DNA from: a bacterium
Lineage (GTDB): Bacteria; SZUA-79; Acidulodesulfobacterales; Acidulodesulfobacteraceae
Length of the DNA: 64,000 bases
Direction of reading: 5' to 3'
Assembly: GCA_021809845.1 (NCBI GenBank)
Contig: JAJZJW010000004.1
Coordinates: 62,001-126,000, forward strand
Shown: positions 27,253-36,433 of the stretch, in pieces
Layout of the letters: each line of letters starts with the position of its first letter
How positions within the stretch are numbered: the stretch's first letter is position 1
The notes under the pieces: generated by a model
The model's database searches: none
What the model saw: the letters and a program-made list of their open reading frames with translations, nothing else
What the model was told of the DNA's origin: nothing
Made by a program: the position numbers and the translations under genes

Positions 27253-27642
27253 TTATTTATTCACTTTGTGTGTAGAAACTATAATATAAACACCGATTAT
27301 AATTATAAATATACCAACCCATCTCTGAACCGTTATTTTTTCGGACAGCATGACAGCCGCAAGTAATACTGTAAGGATAATTCCAATGCTGACGAATGGA
27401 TAGGCGGCTGAAAGGTCAATTTTTGACAATACATTTATCCAGAAAAACATAGAAATAAGATAAGATATTATGCCGGATAAAACAAATACATTTAAAAACA
27501 TATAAATAATTTTTATTGAGAATAAATTATTAATATGACCTACGCTTTTCATTCCATATTTCATAAGAATCTGAGCAGAGACTCCCATAATAATAGAAAT
27601 AAAAAGATTTAAATATACAGTAGAACTTTTTGTTGTATTCAT
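27253..27642 (-). CDS. SMR/EamA-type small membrane transporter
   Basis: The 129-residue protein has four hydrophobic helices and starts its first helix with IIMGVSAQILMKYGMK, the glutamine/lysine pattern of EamA half-size proteins such as the ArnE flippase subunit. The late helices read SAAYPFVSIGIILTVLLA and WVGIFIIIIGVYII. It may flip a lipid-linked sugar or export a small molecule as a dimer. It lacks the membrane glutamate of EmrE multidrug pumps at the usual place in helix 1. It lies 6 bases downstream of a small lipoprotein gene, so both are likely on one transcript with gmhA beyond. Confidence 0.75.
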   Translation of the reverse strand: MNTTKSSTVYLNLFISIIMGVSAQILMKYGMKSVGHINNLFSIKIIYMFLNVFVLSGIISYLISMFFWINVLSKIDLSAAYPFVSIGIILTVLLAAVMLSEKITVQRWVGIFIIIIGVYIIVSTHKVNK

Positions 27643-27648
27643 ATTTCA

Positions 27649-27819
27649 CTATTTTTTAGTCACGGGAGATTGTACTTTATAGCCCTGCTTTGCAGCCAGA
27701 TAACCCGTTGTTCCGGCTAACCCTCCTACAACTAAAAGAGCGCATCCTGTTAGAAAATTCATAACTAAAACAATTATGAACATAACTATCATTAATTTTA
27801 TTTTTTTGAATTTCTGCAT
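27649..27819 (-). CDS. Small predicted lipoprotein
   Basis: The 56-residue product has a basic N-terminus (MQKFKKIK), a hydrophobic stretch and the lipobox FLTGC with Cys26 as the lipidated residue. The mature part is only about 31 residues: GGLAGTTGYLAAKQGYK plus a short tail, reminiscent of the start of DUF3568 proteins. The start at 27819 is preferred; an upstream in-frame TTG at 27834 is possible. It is followed after 6 bases by the EamA-like gene. Function unknown. Confidence 0.6.
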   Translation of the reverse strand: MQKFKKIKLMIVMFIIVLVMNFLTGCALLVVGGLAGTTGYLAAKQGYKVQSPVTKK

Positions 27820-27834
27820 ATTAAATTTTCCCAA

Positions 27835-28206
27835 TTTTTGTTCTTATTTTTTATACCATAATGTTTTTATCAAACAATGTTATTTTAATAATTGAAATTA
27901 TACTATAAATCAAGTATAATGCAATGAATTTAATTTTATAAATATAATAAAAATTAAGATTAATATAAAATTATATTAAAAATCAAAATTAGATATAAAA
28001 TATAAAATATAAAATTAAACTAACAATTAGATATAAAATATAAAATATAAAATTAAATTAACAATTAGATATAAAATATAAAATATAAAATTAAACTAAC
28101 AATTAGATATAAAAATCAAAATTAATATAAATATAAAAAAAATAAATAATATAAAATATATCCATAAAAAATAGATATTATAAAAATACTAAAGGATTAT
28201 AGCATC
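27835..28206. other. Intergenic region with 38-bp repeats upstream of purH
   Basis: This 372-bp divergent gap is nearly pure A/T on its right half because of the 38-bp repeat at 27988-28115. AAAGGA at 28191-28196 may serve the purH start. I see no purine riboswitch here. Confidence 0.5.
27988..28115. repeat. 38-bp tandem repeat, three copies plus a partial
   Basis: Units beginning ATTAGATATAAAATATAAAA start at 27988, 28026, 28064 and, partially, 28102. Each continues TATAAAATTAAA[C/T]TAACA. Divergence is very low, pointing to recent expansion. Confidence 0.9.
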
Positions 28207-30465
28207 ATGACATATAAAAAACAAATTAGCAATGGCGAAGACGATAGAAAAAATATTGCTGCTATAACAGGTGCAGCAGCCGGTTCACCGAATAGAATAA
28301 CTGCTTCGGACGAACTGAATAATAATAATGATGATGATGGAATAGGTTCGATGGGTGAAAAATATGCCTTAGTATCAGTTTTTGATAAAACCGGAATAGA
28401 TGAGCTTTCCGTATGTCTGATTTCCGCAGGCTACACTATTATAGCAACAGGCAATACTTATAATTATTTAAAAAATGTTGCCGGTATAAAATTAAAAAAA
28501 ATAGATGAAATAACTAAATTCCCGGAAATTTTAAGCGGCAGGGTTAAAACCCTTCATCCCTCAGTTTTTGGCGGTATTCTTTCTTTAAGGGAAGACAAAA
28601 AACATTTAAAGGATTTAACTGAAAATTCAATAAATCTTATTGATTTTGTTATAGTCAACCTTTATCCTTTCAAAGAGATGAAAGATAAAGATATAACTTT
28701 TGACGAAAAATTAGAATATATAGATATAGGAGGAGTTTCTTTGCTTAGGGCGGCTGCAAAAAATTTCAAATATGTTACAGTGCTATCCGACCCGCGGCAA
28801 TATAAAAGAATTATTCCATACATTAAAAAATGCGGTGTTAAATTAAACGGCGAATTAACTTCTCATGAAGTAATAATTAATGAATTAAGCGATAAAAAAA
28901 ATAATATAGGCGCAAATAATTTTAATAATAATTTTATTAATAATACCACTACTAATGTTGATAAAAATATTAACAAGCGTGTTGAAGTTGCGGGCATTCC
29001 TTTTGAGGATGCAGGAATTCCTTTAAATATAAAATTTGAATTGGCTGTTGAGGTGTTTAAACAAACAGCAGAATATGATAATGAAATTTTTTCTTTTTTA
29101 AATCTTAAACTGGATGCAGGACAAAAATCGGAAGAGAATATTTCCGCAAATGATACGTTAGCCTCAAACAATATTTTATCTGGAGCAAAAAAACACTCCG
29201 ACGCTATAAATATAAATTGTAAAGATATTATTACAGATATCACAGATATTACAAACAAAAACACGAATGACCTGCCCGATATTGAGAGCTTATTTAACGC
29301 AGACAGTATAGGTATTCGGTTAGATAAAATTGACGCATTAAGATACGGAGAAAATCCGCATCAAAAAGCATCATTTTATAATTATAATATCAATATTTTA
29401 AACAGCGGTATTAAACTTGACAATAGCAATGGTGATAATAATGATAATAATAATGTTAAGATTGGTAGTAATAGCGTAGATATGCGCAATAATTTGCCTC
29501 ATGCAGATAATTCGAGCGTGGTCGGCAGCGGAACAAATAAAAATTTTGAAAAATTATCCGGTAAAGCAATATCTTATAATAATTTGCTTGATATCGATTC
29601 ATGTTTAAACATTATAAGAGATTTTTATTTTTTAGGCACGCATAAACAATATACTGGAAATAATACAACAAATAATGAGAATAAAAATATTAAAAACGGT
29701 ACTGAAGAATATTTTTCCGTAATAATTAAACATACCAACCCATGCGGCGCGGCAATAAGCAACATTTCATTAAAAGATGCATTTTTAAAGGCAAAAAAAG
29801 CCGATGAAATATCTTCTTACGGCGGCATTATAGGTTTTAACCGAATTATAGACAAAGAAACAGCTTTGGAAATTAAATCTATGTTTGTGGAGGTAGTAGT
29901 TGCACCTGATTTTAAAGCGGATGCGCTGGATATATTAAAATCAAAAAAAAATACGATTATAATTAAAGCTTCCGAAAATTTTATTTTGTCGTCTTCAGAG
30001 CTCTTATTAAAATCTGCGGCAGGCGGTATTTTAATGCAGGAAAAAGATATCAGGACGGATAATGTAATGAAATTTAAAACTGTTTCCGATATTAAACCTG
30101 ATGAATATCAATTTAATGATTTGCTCTTTGCATGGAAGATAGCAAAACATGTAAAGTCCAATGCCATTGTATATACAAAAGACGGTGTTACGCTTGGTAT
30201 AGGAGCGGGACAGATGTCAAGGATAGACAGCGCAAAGTTTGCTTATGAAAAGATGCTGTTTGCTTATGGTAATAAAATTGAAAAATGCGTTATGGCGTCG
30301 GACGGATTTTTTCCATTTAAAGATTCAATAGAATATGCCAAAACGGTCGGTGTTTCCGCTATTATTGAGCCAGGAGGCTCTATAAGGGATGAAGAAGTAA
30401 TAGAGGAAGCCAATAAATCCGGTATTGCTCTTATTTTTACGGGAATCAGACATTTTAAACACTAA
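28207..30465 (+). CDS. purH: Bifunctional AICAR transformylase/IMP cyclohydrolase with large insertions
   Basis: PurH makes the last two steps to IMP. The MGS-like cyclohydrolase domain has ALVSVFDKTGIDEL (54-67), GRVKTLHPSVFGGIL (111-125) and IGGVSLLRAAAKN. The transformylase domain has RYGENPHQKASFY (379-391), the catalytic KHTNPCGAA (508-516) and VTLGIGAGQMSR. At 752 residues it is far longer than the usual 510-530. Low-complexity Asn/Asp-rich blocks lie at about 226-272, 303-365, 397-444 and 480-500, and about 50 extra residues precede the core. An ATG at codon 49 could be the true start, though AAAGGA precedes the first ATG by about 10 bases. All catalytic motifs are intact. purD follows. 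Confidence 0.93.
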   Translation: MTYKKQISNGEDDRKNIAAITGAAAGSPNRITASDELNNNNDDDGIGSMGEKYALVSVFDKTGIDELSVCLISAGYTIIATGNTYNYLKNVAGIKLKKIDEITKFPEILSGRVKTLHPSVFGGILSLREDKKHLKDLTENSINLIDFVIVNLYPFKEMKDKDITFDEKLEYIDIGGVSLLRAAAKNFKYVTVLSDPRQYKRIIPYIKKCGVKLNGELTSHEVIINELSDKKNNIGANNFNNNFINNTTTNVDKNINKRVEVAGIPFEDAGIPLNIKFELAVEVFKQTAEYDNEIFSFLNLKLDAGQKSEENISANDTLASNNILSGAKKHSDAININCKDIITDITDITNKNTNDLPDIESLFNADSIGIRLDKIDALRYGENPHQKASFYNYNINILNSGIKLDNSNGDNNDNNNVKIGSNSVDMRNNLPHADNSSVVGSGTNKNFEKLSGKAISYNNLLDIDSCLNIIRDFYFLGTHKQYTGNNTTNNENKNIKNGTEEYFSVIIKHTNPCGAAISNISLKDAFLKAKKADEISSYGGIIGFNRIIDKETALEIKSMFVEVVVAPDFKADALDILKSKKNTIIIKASENFILSSSELLLKSAAGGILMQEKDIRTDNVMKFKTVSDIKPDEYQFNDLLFAWKIAKHVKSNAIVYTKDGVTLGIGAGQMSRIDSAKFAYEKMLFAYGNKIEKCVMASDGFFPFKDSIEYAKTVGVSAIIEPGGSIRDEEVIEEANKSGIALIFTGIRHFKH

Positions 30466-30546
30466 TTTTAAACACTAAATGATAATTATAACTTGTTTGA
30501 ATAGATTTGAATAAATTAATAATAATAACTAAATAAATAAAAAAAT

Positions 30547-31908
30547 ATGAAAATTCTTGTTATAGGTTCAGGTGGCAGAGAACATGCTATAATTTATTCT
30601 ATATTAAAATCCGGAAGAAATGTTGATTTATATTGCGCGCCCGGCAATGGCGGCATATCAGATAACGCTAAGATAGTAAATATAAAATATGATGATATTG
30701 AGGGGCTTGTTAATTTTTCTTTATCCGAAAAAATTGATTTAACGATCGTGGGACCCGAAGTACCTCTTTCGCTTGGAATATCCGATAAATTTTTACATAA
30801 TGGACTAAAAATATTCGGACCAAGTCAAAAAGGTGCGCTTCTTGAATCTTCTAAGCAATTTGCAAAAGAATTTCTCAAAAGAAATAATATCAAAACTGCG
30901 GATTACCGTTCTTTTAATGATTTTGAAACTGCATATGCCTATGTTCAAAACAGGCAGCATCCTATTGTAATTAAAGCAAGCGGTCTTGCTGCCGGAAAAG
31001 GCGTGTTCATACCTCAGAATGTTATTGAATCAAAAGATTATCTTGATTTAATTTTTAATAAAAAAATATTTGGTAAAAGCGGGGAAACGGTCGTTATAGA
31101 AGATTATTTAGAAGGTTTTGAATTATCATATATGATTGCTACAGATGGCAAAACTTATAAATCTCTGGCTACCAGCATGGATTATAAAAAAGCCTATGAC
31201 GGAGATAAGGGCGAAAATACCGGCGGGATGGGCTCTATCTCTCCGCACCCTTTTTTATCCGCCGATTTGGAAGAAAAGATAAAAAAAAATATTATAGAAC
31301 CCGTATTGTCAGCCTTAAAAAATGAGGGAATTATTTACAAGGGAGTATTATATGCAGGATTAATGATTAAAGGCGATGATATTTATGTTTTAGAGTTTAA
31401 TGTCAGATTTGGAGACCCTGAAACGCAATCTATTTTAATAAGATTAAAATCGGATATTGTCGGTTTATTTGAATCATGTATAAACGAAACTTTAGCTGAT
31501 TATAATCTTGAATTTGATGATGAGCAGGCGGTTTGCTTAGTTTTATCTTCAGCAGGCTATCCAGGGATGTACGAAAAGGGTTTTGAAATATTATTTGGAG
31601 AATACGAAAAATATTTTCATTATAGCGCCGATGGTTTAGGCTGCACAGATTGCATAGATAAAGACGAAGCTCAAGACAAAAATAAAGTTAAAGTTAAAAA
31701 TGAAGTTAAAAATGAAGCTATTTACATATTTCATGCCGGGACAAAAAAAATAGGCAATAGATACTTTACCGATGGCGGAAGGGTTTTAAATCTTTGTTCT
31801 AAGAACAAAGATTTAAAAATTGCTACGAATGATATTTATAAAGCTGCAGGCGCTATTCAATTCAAAAATAAATATTATAGACAGGATATAGGCATAATAA
31901 GTATTTGA
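30547..31908 (+). CDS. purD: Phosphoribosylamine-glycine ligase
   Basis: PurD joins phosphoribosylamine and glycine with ATP. The 453-residue ATP-grasp enzyme starts MKILVIGSGGREHAI and has TIVGPEVPLSLGI, VIKASGLAAGKGVFIP, GDKGENTGGMGSISPHPF and LEFNVRFGDPETQ. An extra Lys/Asp/Val-rich stretch (about 370-394) sits before the C-terminal strand AIYIFHAGTKK, making it longer than the usual 425. The coding region contains a 35-bp near-perfect palindrome at 31784-31818. It follows purH by 81 bases. Confidence 0.95.
   Translation: MKILVIGSGGREHAIIYSILKSGRNVDLYCAPGNGGISDNAKIVNIKYDDIEGLVNFSLSEKIDLTIVGPEVPLSLGISDKFLHNGLKIFGPSQKGALLESSKQFAKEFLKRNNIKTADYRSFNDFETAYAYVQNRQHPIVIKASGLAAGKGVFIPQNVIESKDYLDLIFNKKIFGKSGETVVIEDYLEGFELSYMIATDGKTYKSLATSMDYKKAYDGDKGENTGGMGSISPHPFLSADLEEKIKKNIIEPVLSALKNEGIIYKGVLYAGLMIKGDDIYVLEFNVRFGDPETQSILIRLKSDIVGLFESCINETLADYNLEFDDEQAVCLVLSSAGYPGMYEKGFEILFGEYEKYFHYSADGLGCTDCIDKDEAQDKNKVKVKNEVKNEAIYIFHAGTKKIGNRYFTDGGRVLNLCSKNKDLKIATNDIYKAAGAIQFKNKYYRQDIGIISI
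31784..31818. repeat. 35-bp palindrome inside purD
   Basis: TTTTAAATCTTTGTTCT (31784-31800) and AGAACAAAGATTTTAAA-type right arm (31802-31818, reading AGAACAAAGATTTAAAA) are exact reverse complements of 17 bases around a single A. It encodes the segment VLNLCSKNKDLKI of the conserved PurD C-terminal domain without a length change. Confidence 0.95.
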
Positions 31909-31927
31909 AAAAGTCAAATTTTCACGT

Positions 31928-32038
31928 TAGTTAATTAATTAACTAACTAACTAACTAACTAATTAACTAACTAACTAATAAATAATTAATTAACTAGCCA
32001 ACTAAACTAACTAATTAACTAACTATTCAATTAACTAA
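31928..32038. repeat. AACT/AATT tetranucleotide microsatellite
   Basis: Between purD and purE about 110 bases consist of runs of AACT and AATT units, such as TAACTAACTAACTAACTAA, with occasional interruptions. It ends right at an AAGGAGG sequence (32037-32043). The tract is non-coding. Confidence 0.85.
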
Positions 32039-32106
32039 GGAGGGGCGCCTTATAGCTTATGCTCTTTTATTAGACTCCCGCAAGCATAGGTTTGGCGTTA
32101 AATGTC
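32037..32106 (+). promoter_or_regulatory. Structured leader with hairpin upstream of purE
   Basis: This GC-richer stretch contains AAGGAGG (32037-32043) and an imperfect hairpin: CGCC (32046-32049) pairs with GGCG (32094-32097), and CTTATGCT (32056-32063) pairs with AGCATAGG (32083-32090, one G-U pair). Inside lies a tiny frame ATG CTC TTT TAT TAG at 32059-32073. The structure ends 9 bases before the purE ATG. It could control purE translation; the class is not one I recognise. Confidence 0.4.
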
Positions 32107-32601
32107 ATGGAAAACAAAAAAGTGTTGATTGTTGTCGGTTCGCAAAATGATCTGCCTGTGATGGAAGGCGCAGCCGAAATTTTAAAAAAATTTGAAGTAG
32201 GATATGAAGTTCATGTTTCTTCCGCCCATAGAAGCATAAAAAGAACAGTGGTTCTTTTTGAGGAGGCAAAAGATAAAGGATTTAAAATTATAATAGCCGC
32301 CGCAGGTATGAGCGCACATTTGCCGGGTGTAGCGGCTGCATGTACAATTTTGCCTGTAATAGGGGTTCCGGTCGATTCATCATCGCTGCATGGATTAGAC
32401 AGCTTACTTTCTATAGTTCAAATGCCCGGCGGAATTCCTGTTGCAACTACGGCTATTGGTAAAAGCGGTGCAGTAAATGCTGCCTTGCTTGCAGTATCAA
32501 TTTTATCATTAAATAGCGATGAACTTTCCGAAAAATTAAAAAATTATAGAAAAGAACTTACAGATAAAGTAATCGCTGCAGATGGCAATATTAAGATGTA
32601 A
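32107..32601 (+). CDS. purE: 5-(carboxyamino)imidazole ribonucleotide mutase
   Basis: PurE moves the carboxyl group of N5-CAIR to form CAIR in purine synthesis. The 164-residue class I enzyme has VVGSQNDLPVMEGAAEIL, HVSSAHRSIKRTV, AAAGMSAHLPGVAAACT, PVIGVPVDSSSLHGLDSLLS and VQMPGGIPVAT. The start is taken at ATG 32107, which gives the usual N-terminus; an in-frame TTG at 32092 would add five residues. No good ribosome-binding site sits directly before either start; the AAGGAGG is 63 bases upstream of the ATG. No purK is nearby. Confidence 0.93.
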   Translation: MENKKVLIVVGSQNDLPVMEGAAEILKKFEVGYEVHVSSAHRSIKRTVVLFEEAKDKGFKIIIAAAGMSAHLPGVAAACTILPVIGVPVDSSSLHGLDSLLSIVQMPGGIPVATTAIGKSGAVNAALLAVSILSLNSDELSEKLKNYRKELTDKVIAADGNIKM

Positions 32602-32716
32602 TTATTTGTACGTAAAATAACTTAAGTACATTTTTTATATATATGATATATTATATAAACGGTAAAAGTGTCTATAACTCATTAATGATTATAAAAATAA
32701 TTATTTTTCTATCGTT

Positions 32717-33379
32717 ATGAAAATTTTAAACTATCATGATATGACCAAAGCAGATTATGAGGCTATCAAGGAACATTTGGATTCATCTAACCTTATAATC
32801 TATCCTACCGAGACTTCTTACGCAGTGGGAGCAAATGCATTAGATGACAAAGCCGTAAAAAAAATATTTTTATTAAAAAAAAGGGATAGTTTAAAACCAC
32901 TACCCATTGTTATAAAGAATCCGGCTATGCTTCTTAATATAGCATATATAAAAAAAGGCGAAGAAGATTTGATGTCTATATTCTGGCCTGGACCTTTAAC
33001 CATATTATTTGAGGCTCGCGCAGACAAAGAATATTTATTTCAATCAAATTCTAAATACGTAGGGGCTAGAGTATCTTCACATATATTTATTGAAGAATTA
33101 TTTCAAGAAATAGATTATCCCATTATCTCTACGAGCGCAAATATATCTTCAGAAGAAAGTCTCAATGAGATTAGCGAAAATGAACTGGATTGCATATTTG
33201 CCGATTATAGTGACAAAGACGGCATAATTGCAATAAACGACGGAAAATTGGCAGGCGGGTGTTCCACGATTCTTAAAATAGATGGTTGCACGGGAAAAAT
33301 AAAAATTGTACGAGAAGGGAATAATAATATTAAAGAGAGATTGTTTTGCTGTATAAAAAATATTAACAATAAAAAGTAG
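32717..33379 (+). CDS. tsaC: Threonylcarbamoyl-AMP synthase, Sua5/YrdC family
   Basis: This enzyme makes threonylcarbamoyl-AMP for the t6A modification of ANN-decoding tRNAs. The 220-residue YrdC-fold protein has IIYPTETSYAVGANALDD, KIFLLKKRDSLKPLPIVI, FWPGPLTILFEA and YPIISTSANIS, which are the nucleotide- and threonine-binding segments. It lacks the extra C-terminal Sua5 domain, so it is the short YrdC form. It lies between purE and the MTA phosphorylase gene on the same strand, without overlap. Confidence 0.9.
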   Translation: MKILNYHDMTKADYEAIKEHLDSSNLIIYPTETSYAVGANALDDKAVKKIFLLKKRDSLKPLPIVIKNPAMLLNIAYIKKGEEDLMSIFWPGPLTILFEARADKEYLFQSNSKYVGARVSSHIFIEELFQEIDYPIISTSANISSEESLNEISENELDCIFADYSDKDGIIAINDGKLAGGCSTILKIDGCTGKIKIVREGNNNIKERLFCCIKNINNKK

Positions 33380-33602
33380 AAGTAATAAATTTTGAAAATT
33401 AAAAATTGCAGAAAATAACGTGCAATAAACTAACGCCGACAGAATATCAAACAAATTGTGATAATAACAAACAATAAAAAATGAAGAATTACAGAACAAA
33501 TCGTGATAATAACGAACAATAAAAGTAAGAAACAGTAAAAAAATAGGTTTAAAAAGTAAAAATAAATAAAAAATAACTATCTGATACTAGGAGAATGCTC
33601 AA

Positions 33603-34586
33603 TTGAAAGACTCACAAAATATTTTAGGTATTATAGGCGGAAGCGGATTGTATAATATTGAAGGATTGAATAATATTAATGAAGTTACCGTTGATACACC
33701 GTTTGGTGCGCCTTCCGACAGTCTTATTTTTGGAGAAATTGACGGAAAACAATTAGTATTTATACCAAGACATGGCAGGGGGCATAAAATTTTACCTTCC
33801 GAGATTAATTATGCGGCTAATATTTATGCTCTTAAAGCGGCGGGTGTCTCAAATGTTATTTCCGTTAGTGCGGTGGGGAGCCTTAAGAAAGAAATAATTC
33901 CGGGTGATATGGTAATTGTTGACCAGTTTTTTGATTTTACCAAAAATAGAAAAAATACCTTTTTTGGAGACGGTATTGTAGCTCATGTTTCCATGGCGGA
34001 ACCGGTCTGTCCCTGCTTAAGAAATATCGTTATTAATTCATGCAAATCTTTAGGAATCAGGTATCATTCCAAAGGTACATATATTTGTATAGAAGGACCT
34101 CAATTTTCATCAAAAGCGGAGTCTTTGTTTTTCAAAAATAGCGGATTTGATGTTATAGGTATGACAAATGCAACGGAGGCAAAGTTTGCCCGTGAAGCAA
34201 GTCTTTGTTATACTACAATTGCTATGGCGACAGATTATGACTGCTGGCACGAAGAAGAAGAAAATGTTAATGCCGATATTATTATCAAAATTCTAAACGA
34301 AAATGCGAAAACAGCAAAAAATATTATCAAGGAGGCTATCAAACATGTAGCTTATAATGATAATATTATTAATGCTGTTGACAATAACAAAATTAATAAT
34401 GATAATATTAGTGATAATAATAATGTTGATGCTAATATATATAATGCAAATGCTACAAACTCTGAAAGAAAAATGTATAATATATGTTCATGTTCATCAT
34501 CTTTAGAACATGCCATTGTGACTCCTAAAAAAGATGTGCCCGAACAAATTTTAAAAAAACTTGCTATTTTTGAAATATATAAATAA
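33603..34586 (+). CDS. mtnP: S-methyl-5'-thioadenosine phosphorylase
   Basis: The enzyme cleaves methylthioadenosine, or a related 6-oxo or 6-amino purine nucleoside, with phosphate. The PNP/MTAP-family motifs are [79 protein letters not shown] and [11 protein letters not shown]. About 38 Asn/Asp-rich residues (251-288) lie before the C-terminal helix, giving 327 residues against about 285. The start is TTG 33603 with AGGAG 9 bases upstream. It is followed after 24 bases by a PfkB kinase gene, a pairing seen in deltaproteobacteria. Confidence 0.9.
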   Translation: MKDSQNILGIIGGSGLYNIEGLNNINEVTVDTPFGAPSDSLIFGEIDGKQLVFIPRHGRGHKILPSEINYAANIYALKAAGVSNVISVSAVGSLKKEIIPGDMVIVDQFFDFTKNRKNTFFGDGIVAHVSMAEPVCPCLRNIVINSCKSLGIRYHSKGTYICIEGPQFSSKAESLFFKNSGFDVIGMTNATEAKFAREASLCYTTIAMATDYDCWHEEEENVNADIIIKILNENAKTAKNIIKEAIKHVAYNDNIINAVDNNKINNDNISDNNNVDANIYNANATNSERKMYNICSCSSSLEHAIVTPKKDVPEQILKKLAIFEIYK

Positions 34587-34610
34587 AATAATTTTGAGGA
34601 AAATAAAAAT

Positions 34611-35516
34611 ATGGCTATAACTGTTATAGGTTCAGTTGCTGTCGATAATATAGAAACCCCTTTCGAAAAAAAACAAAATATATTGGGAGGTTCGGCATCT
34701 TTTTTTTCTGTTGCCTCTTCGTACCTTACAGATGTTAATATTATTGCGGTTGTAGGAAATGATTTTGATGATAAATACATAGATATTCTAAAAAGTAAAA
34801 ACATAAATGTTGATAATATAATTAAAAAGCACGGTAAGACATTTCACTGGGAAGGAAAATACGATTACGATATGTCGGATCCTCAAACACTTAATACGGA
34901 GCTCGGTGTGTTTTTGGATTTTAAACCTTCGGTTCCGCATATTTTTAAAAATGATACACTTTTTTTAGCCAATATTGACCCCGATATTCAGCTTGAAGTT
35001 TTGGAACAAATGTTATCCCCTAAATTAATTGCGTTAGATACCATGAATTTCTGGATTGAAAAAAAGAAAGATAAATTGCTTCAGGTTATAAAAAAATCGG
35101 ACATATTTATGATAAATGAATCCGAAGCAAGGTTGTTAACCGGTCAGGCTTCTATATTTTCTGCAGCAAAAAAAATTTTTGAATATGGCGCTAAAATAAT
35201 TGTGCTTAAAAGAGGTTCTTATGGGGCTACTTTATTTACCGATAAAATTTTTTTTATGATTCCGGCATATCCTTTGGAAAATGTTGTAGATCCGACCGGA
35301 GCGGGCGATTCGTTTGCCGGCGGGTTTTTAGGCTATATTGATAACACCGGTAATTTAAACAACGAAAATTTAAAAAAGGCTCTTGTTTTTGGAAATATTA
35401 TGGCATCATTTGCGGTGGAATCTTTTAGCATTGAGAAACTTCTTTCAATTGATGGCGATAAAATAAAAGACAGATTTGCGAAATTTAGAAATATGACGTA
35501 TTTTGAAAATATTTAA
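34611..35516 (+). CDS. PfkB-family carbohydrate/nucleoside kinase
   Basis: The 301-residue protein has the ribokinase-fold signatures: IGSVAVDNIETPF, GGSASFFSVASS, VVGNDF, INESEARLLTG and the catalytic VDPTGAGDSFAGGFLGY with its base aspartate. It starts 24 bases after the MTA phosphorylase, so a role in nucleoside or sugar salvage (for example phosphorylating a ribose derivative or adenosine) is likely. The substrate cannot be read from sequence. Length and motif spacing fit single-domain PfkB enzymes. Confidence 0.85.
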   Translation: MAITVIGSVAVDNIETPFEKKQNILGGSASFFSVASSYLTDVNIIAVVGNDFDDKYIDILKSKNINVDNIIKKHGKTFHWEGKYDYDMSDPQTLNTELGVFLDFKPSVPHIFKNDTLFLANIDPDIQLEVLEQMLSPKLIALDTMNFWIEKKKDKLLQVIKKSDIFMINESEARLLTGQASIFSAAKKIFEYGAKIIVLKRGSYGATLFTDKIFFMIPAYPLENVVDPTGAGDSFAGGFLGYIDNTGNLNNENLKKALVFGNIMASFAVESFSIEKLLSIDGDKIKDRFAKFRNMTYFENI

Positions 35517-35610
35517 AATTTTAATAACTAATTATGTTTCTTTATTTTTTTTAAATTTAATTTAGTTAATAAATTCTTTTAACACTTAATTACTTAATAA
35601 ATTGTTTATT

Positions 35611-36420
35611 ATGATGTCCCGTTTTTTTAAATTTAATTTTGATAAAAAATTTCTTATTAAGATAACTTTTATTATTGCGCTAAGCCTATTGTCTTCTTTT
35701 GTGTTGTACGGATGCGGATTTTCTCAAGTCAGTAAGACGAATAAACTAAAGTCCACTCTTTATTACAGAATAGGTTCCGGATATTTCAACAGCGGCAATT
35801 ATGTTAAAGCATTGCAAGAATTCATAAAAGCCAGAACGGTAAATCCGTATTCTGCTAAAAATTACAATGCAATGGGCACGGTCTATATGATGACACATCG
35901 TCAAAACAAGGCTATAACATGCTTTAAGAAGGCAACTAGTATTAATAATAAATTTTCATATGCATTTTATAATCTGGCAATGATTTATATAAAATTAAAA
36001 AAGTATCGTCTTGCTACCGTAAATTTAAAGAAGGCGCTGTTGAACCCTTTTTATAATCAACCTTATGAATCGTACACGCTTCTTGGCAAAATATATATTA
36101 TTCAGAACCAATTTAAAAAAGCCAAAAAATATCTTTTTATTTCTGAAGCGCTTAATAAGAAATATTTTTTGACTTACTATTATTTAGGGAGTTATTATTC
36201 AAAAAGAGGAAAATTTCTTAAAGCTATAATTAATTATAAAAAAGCATTGAAGATTGATGCCTATTTTGTGCCAGCCCAGTTTAGAGAAGGGGGAAATTAT
36301 TTTAAACTAAAGAGATACAAAAGGGCTCATGATATATTTAGTAAAATTTATAAGCAGAACAAATATAATTCATTTGGTATTAAAGCATCAGATTATCTTA
36401 AAAAATTAAAAAACTATTAA
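35611..36420 (+). CDS. TPR-repeat lipoprotein, PilF/PilW-like
   Basis: The product of about 269 residues has a signal sequence with lipobox LYGC (lipid cysteine about residue 35), then five to six tetratricopeptide repeats rich in Tyr and Lys (for example KNYNAMGTVYMMTHRQNKAI and YYYLGSYYSKRGKFLKAI). Its position directly before rodZ matches pilF/pilW-rodZ pairs, in which PilF is the outer-membrane lipoprotein that helps assemble the PilQ secretin. The pilMNOPQ genes of this window lie 3 kb downstream, supporting that role. Several starts are possible (TTG 35602, ATG 35611, ATG 35614); none has a clear ribosome-binding site. Confidence 0.75.
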   Translation: MMSRFFKFNFDKKFLIKITFIIALSLLSSFVLYGCGFSQVSKTNKLKSTLYYRIGSGYFNSGNYVKALQEFIKARTVNPYSAKNYNAMGTVYMMTHRQNKAITCFKKATSINNKFSYAFYNLAMIYIKLKKYRLATVNLKKALLNPFYNQPYESYTLLGKIYIIQNQFKKAKKYLFISEALNKKYFLTYYYLGSYYSKRGKFLKAIINYKKALKIDAYFVPAQFREGGNYFKLKRYKRAHDIFSKIYKQNKYNSFGIKASDYLKKLKNY

Positions 36421-36433
36421 TTAGTTAATTATT

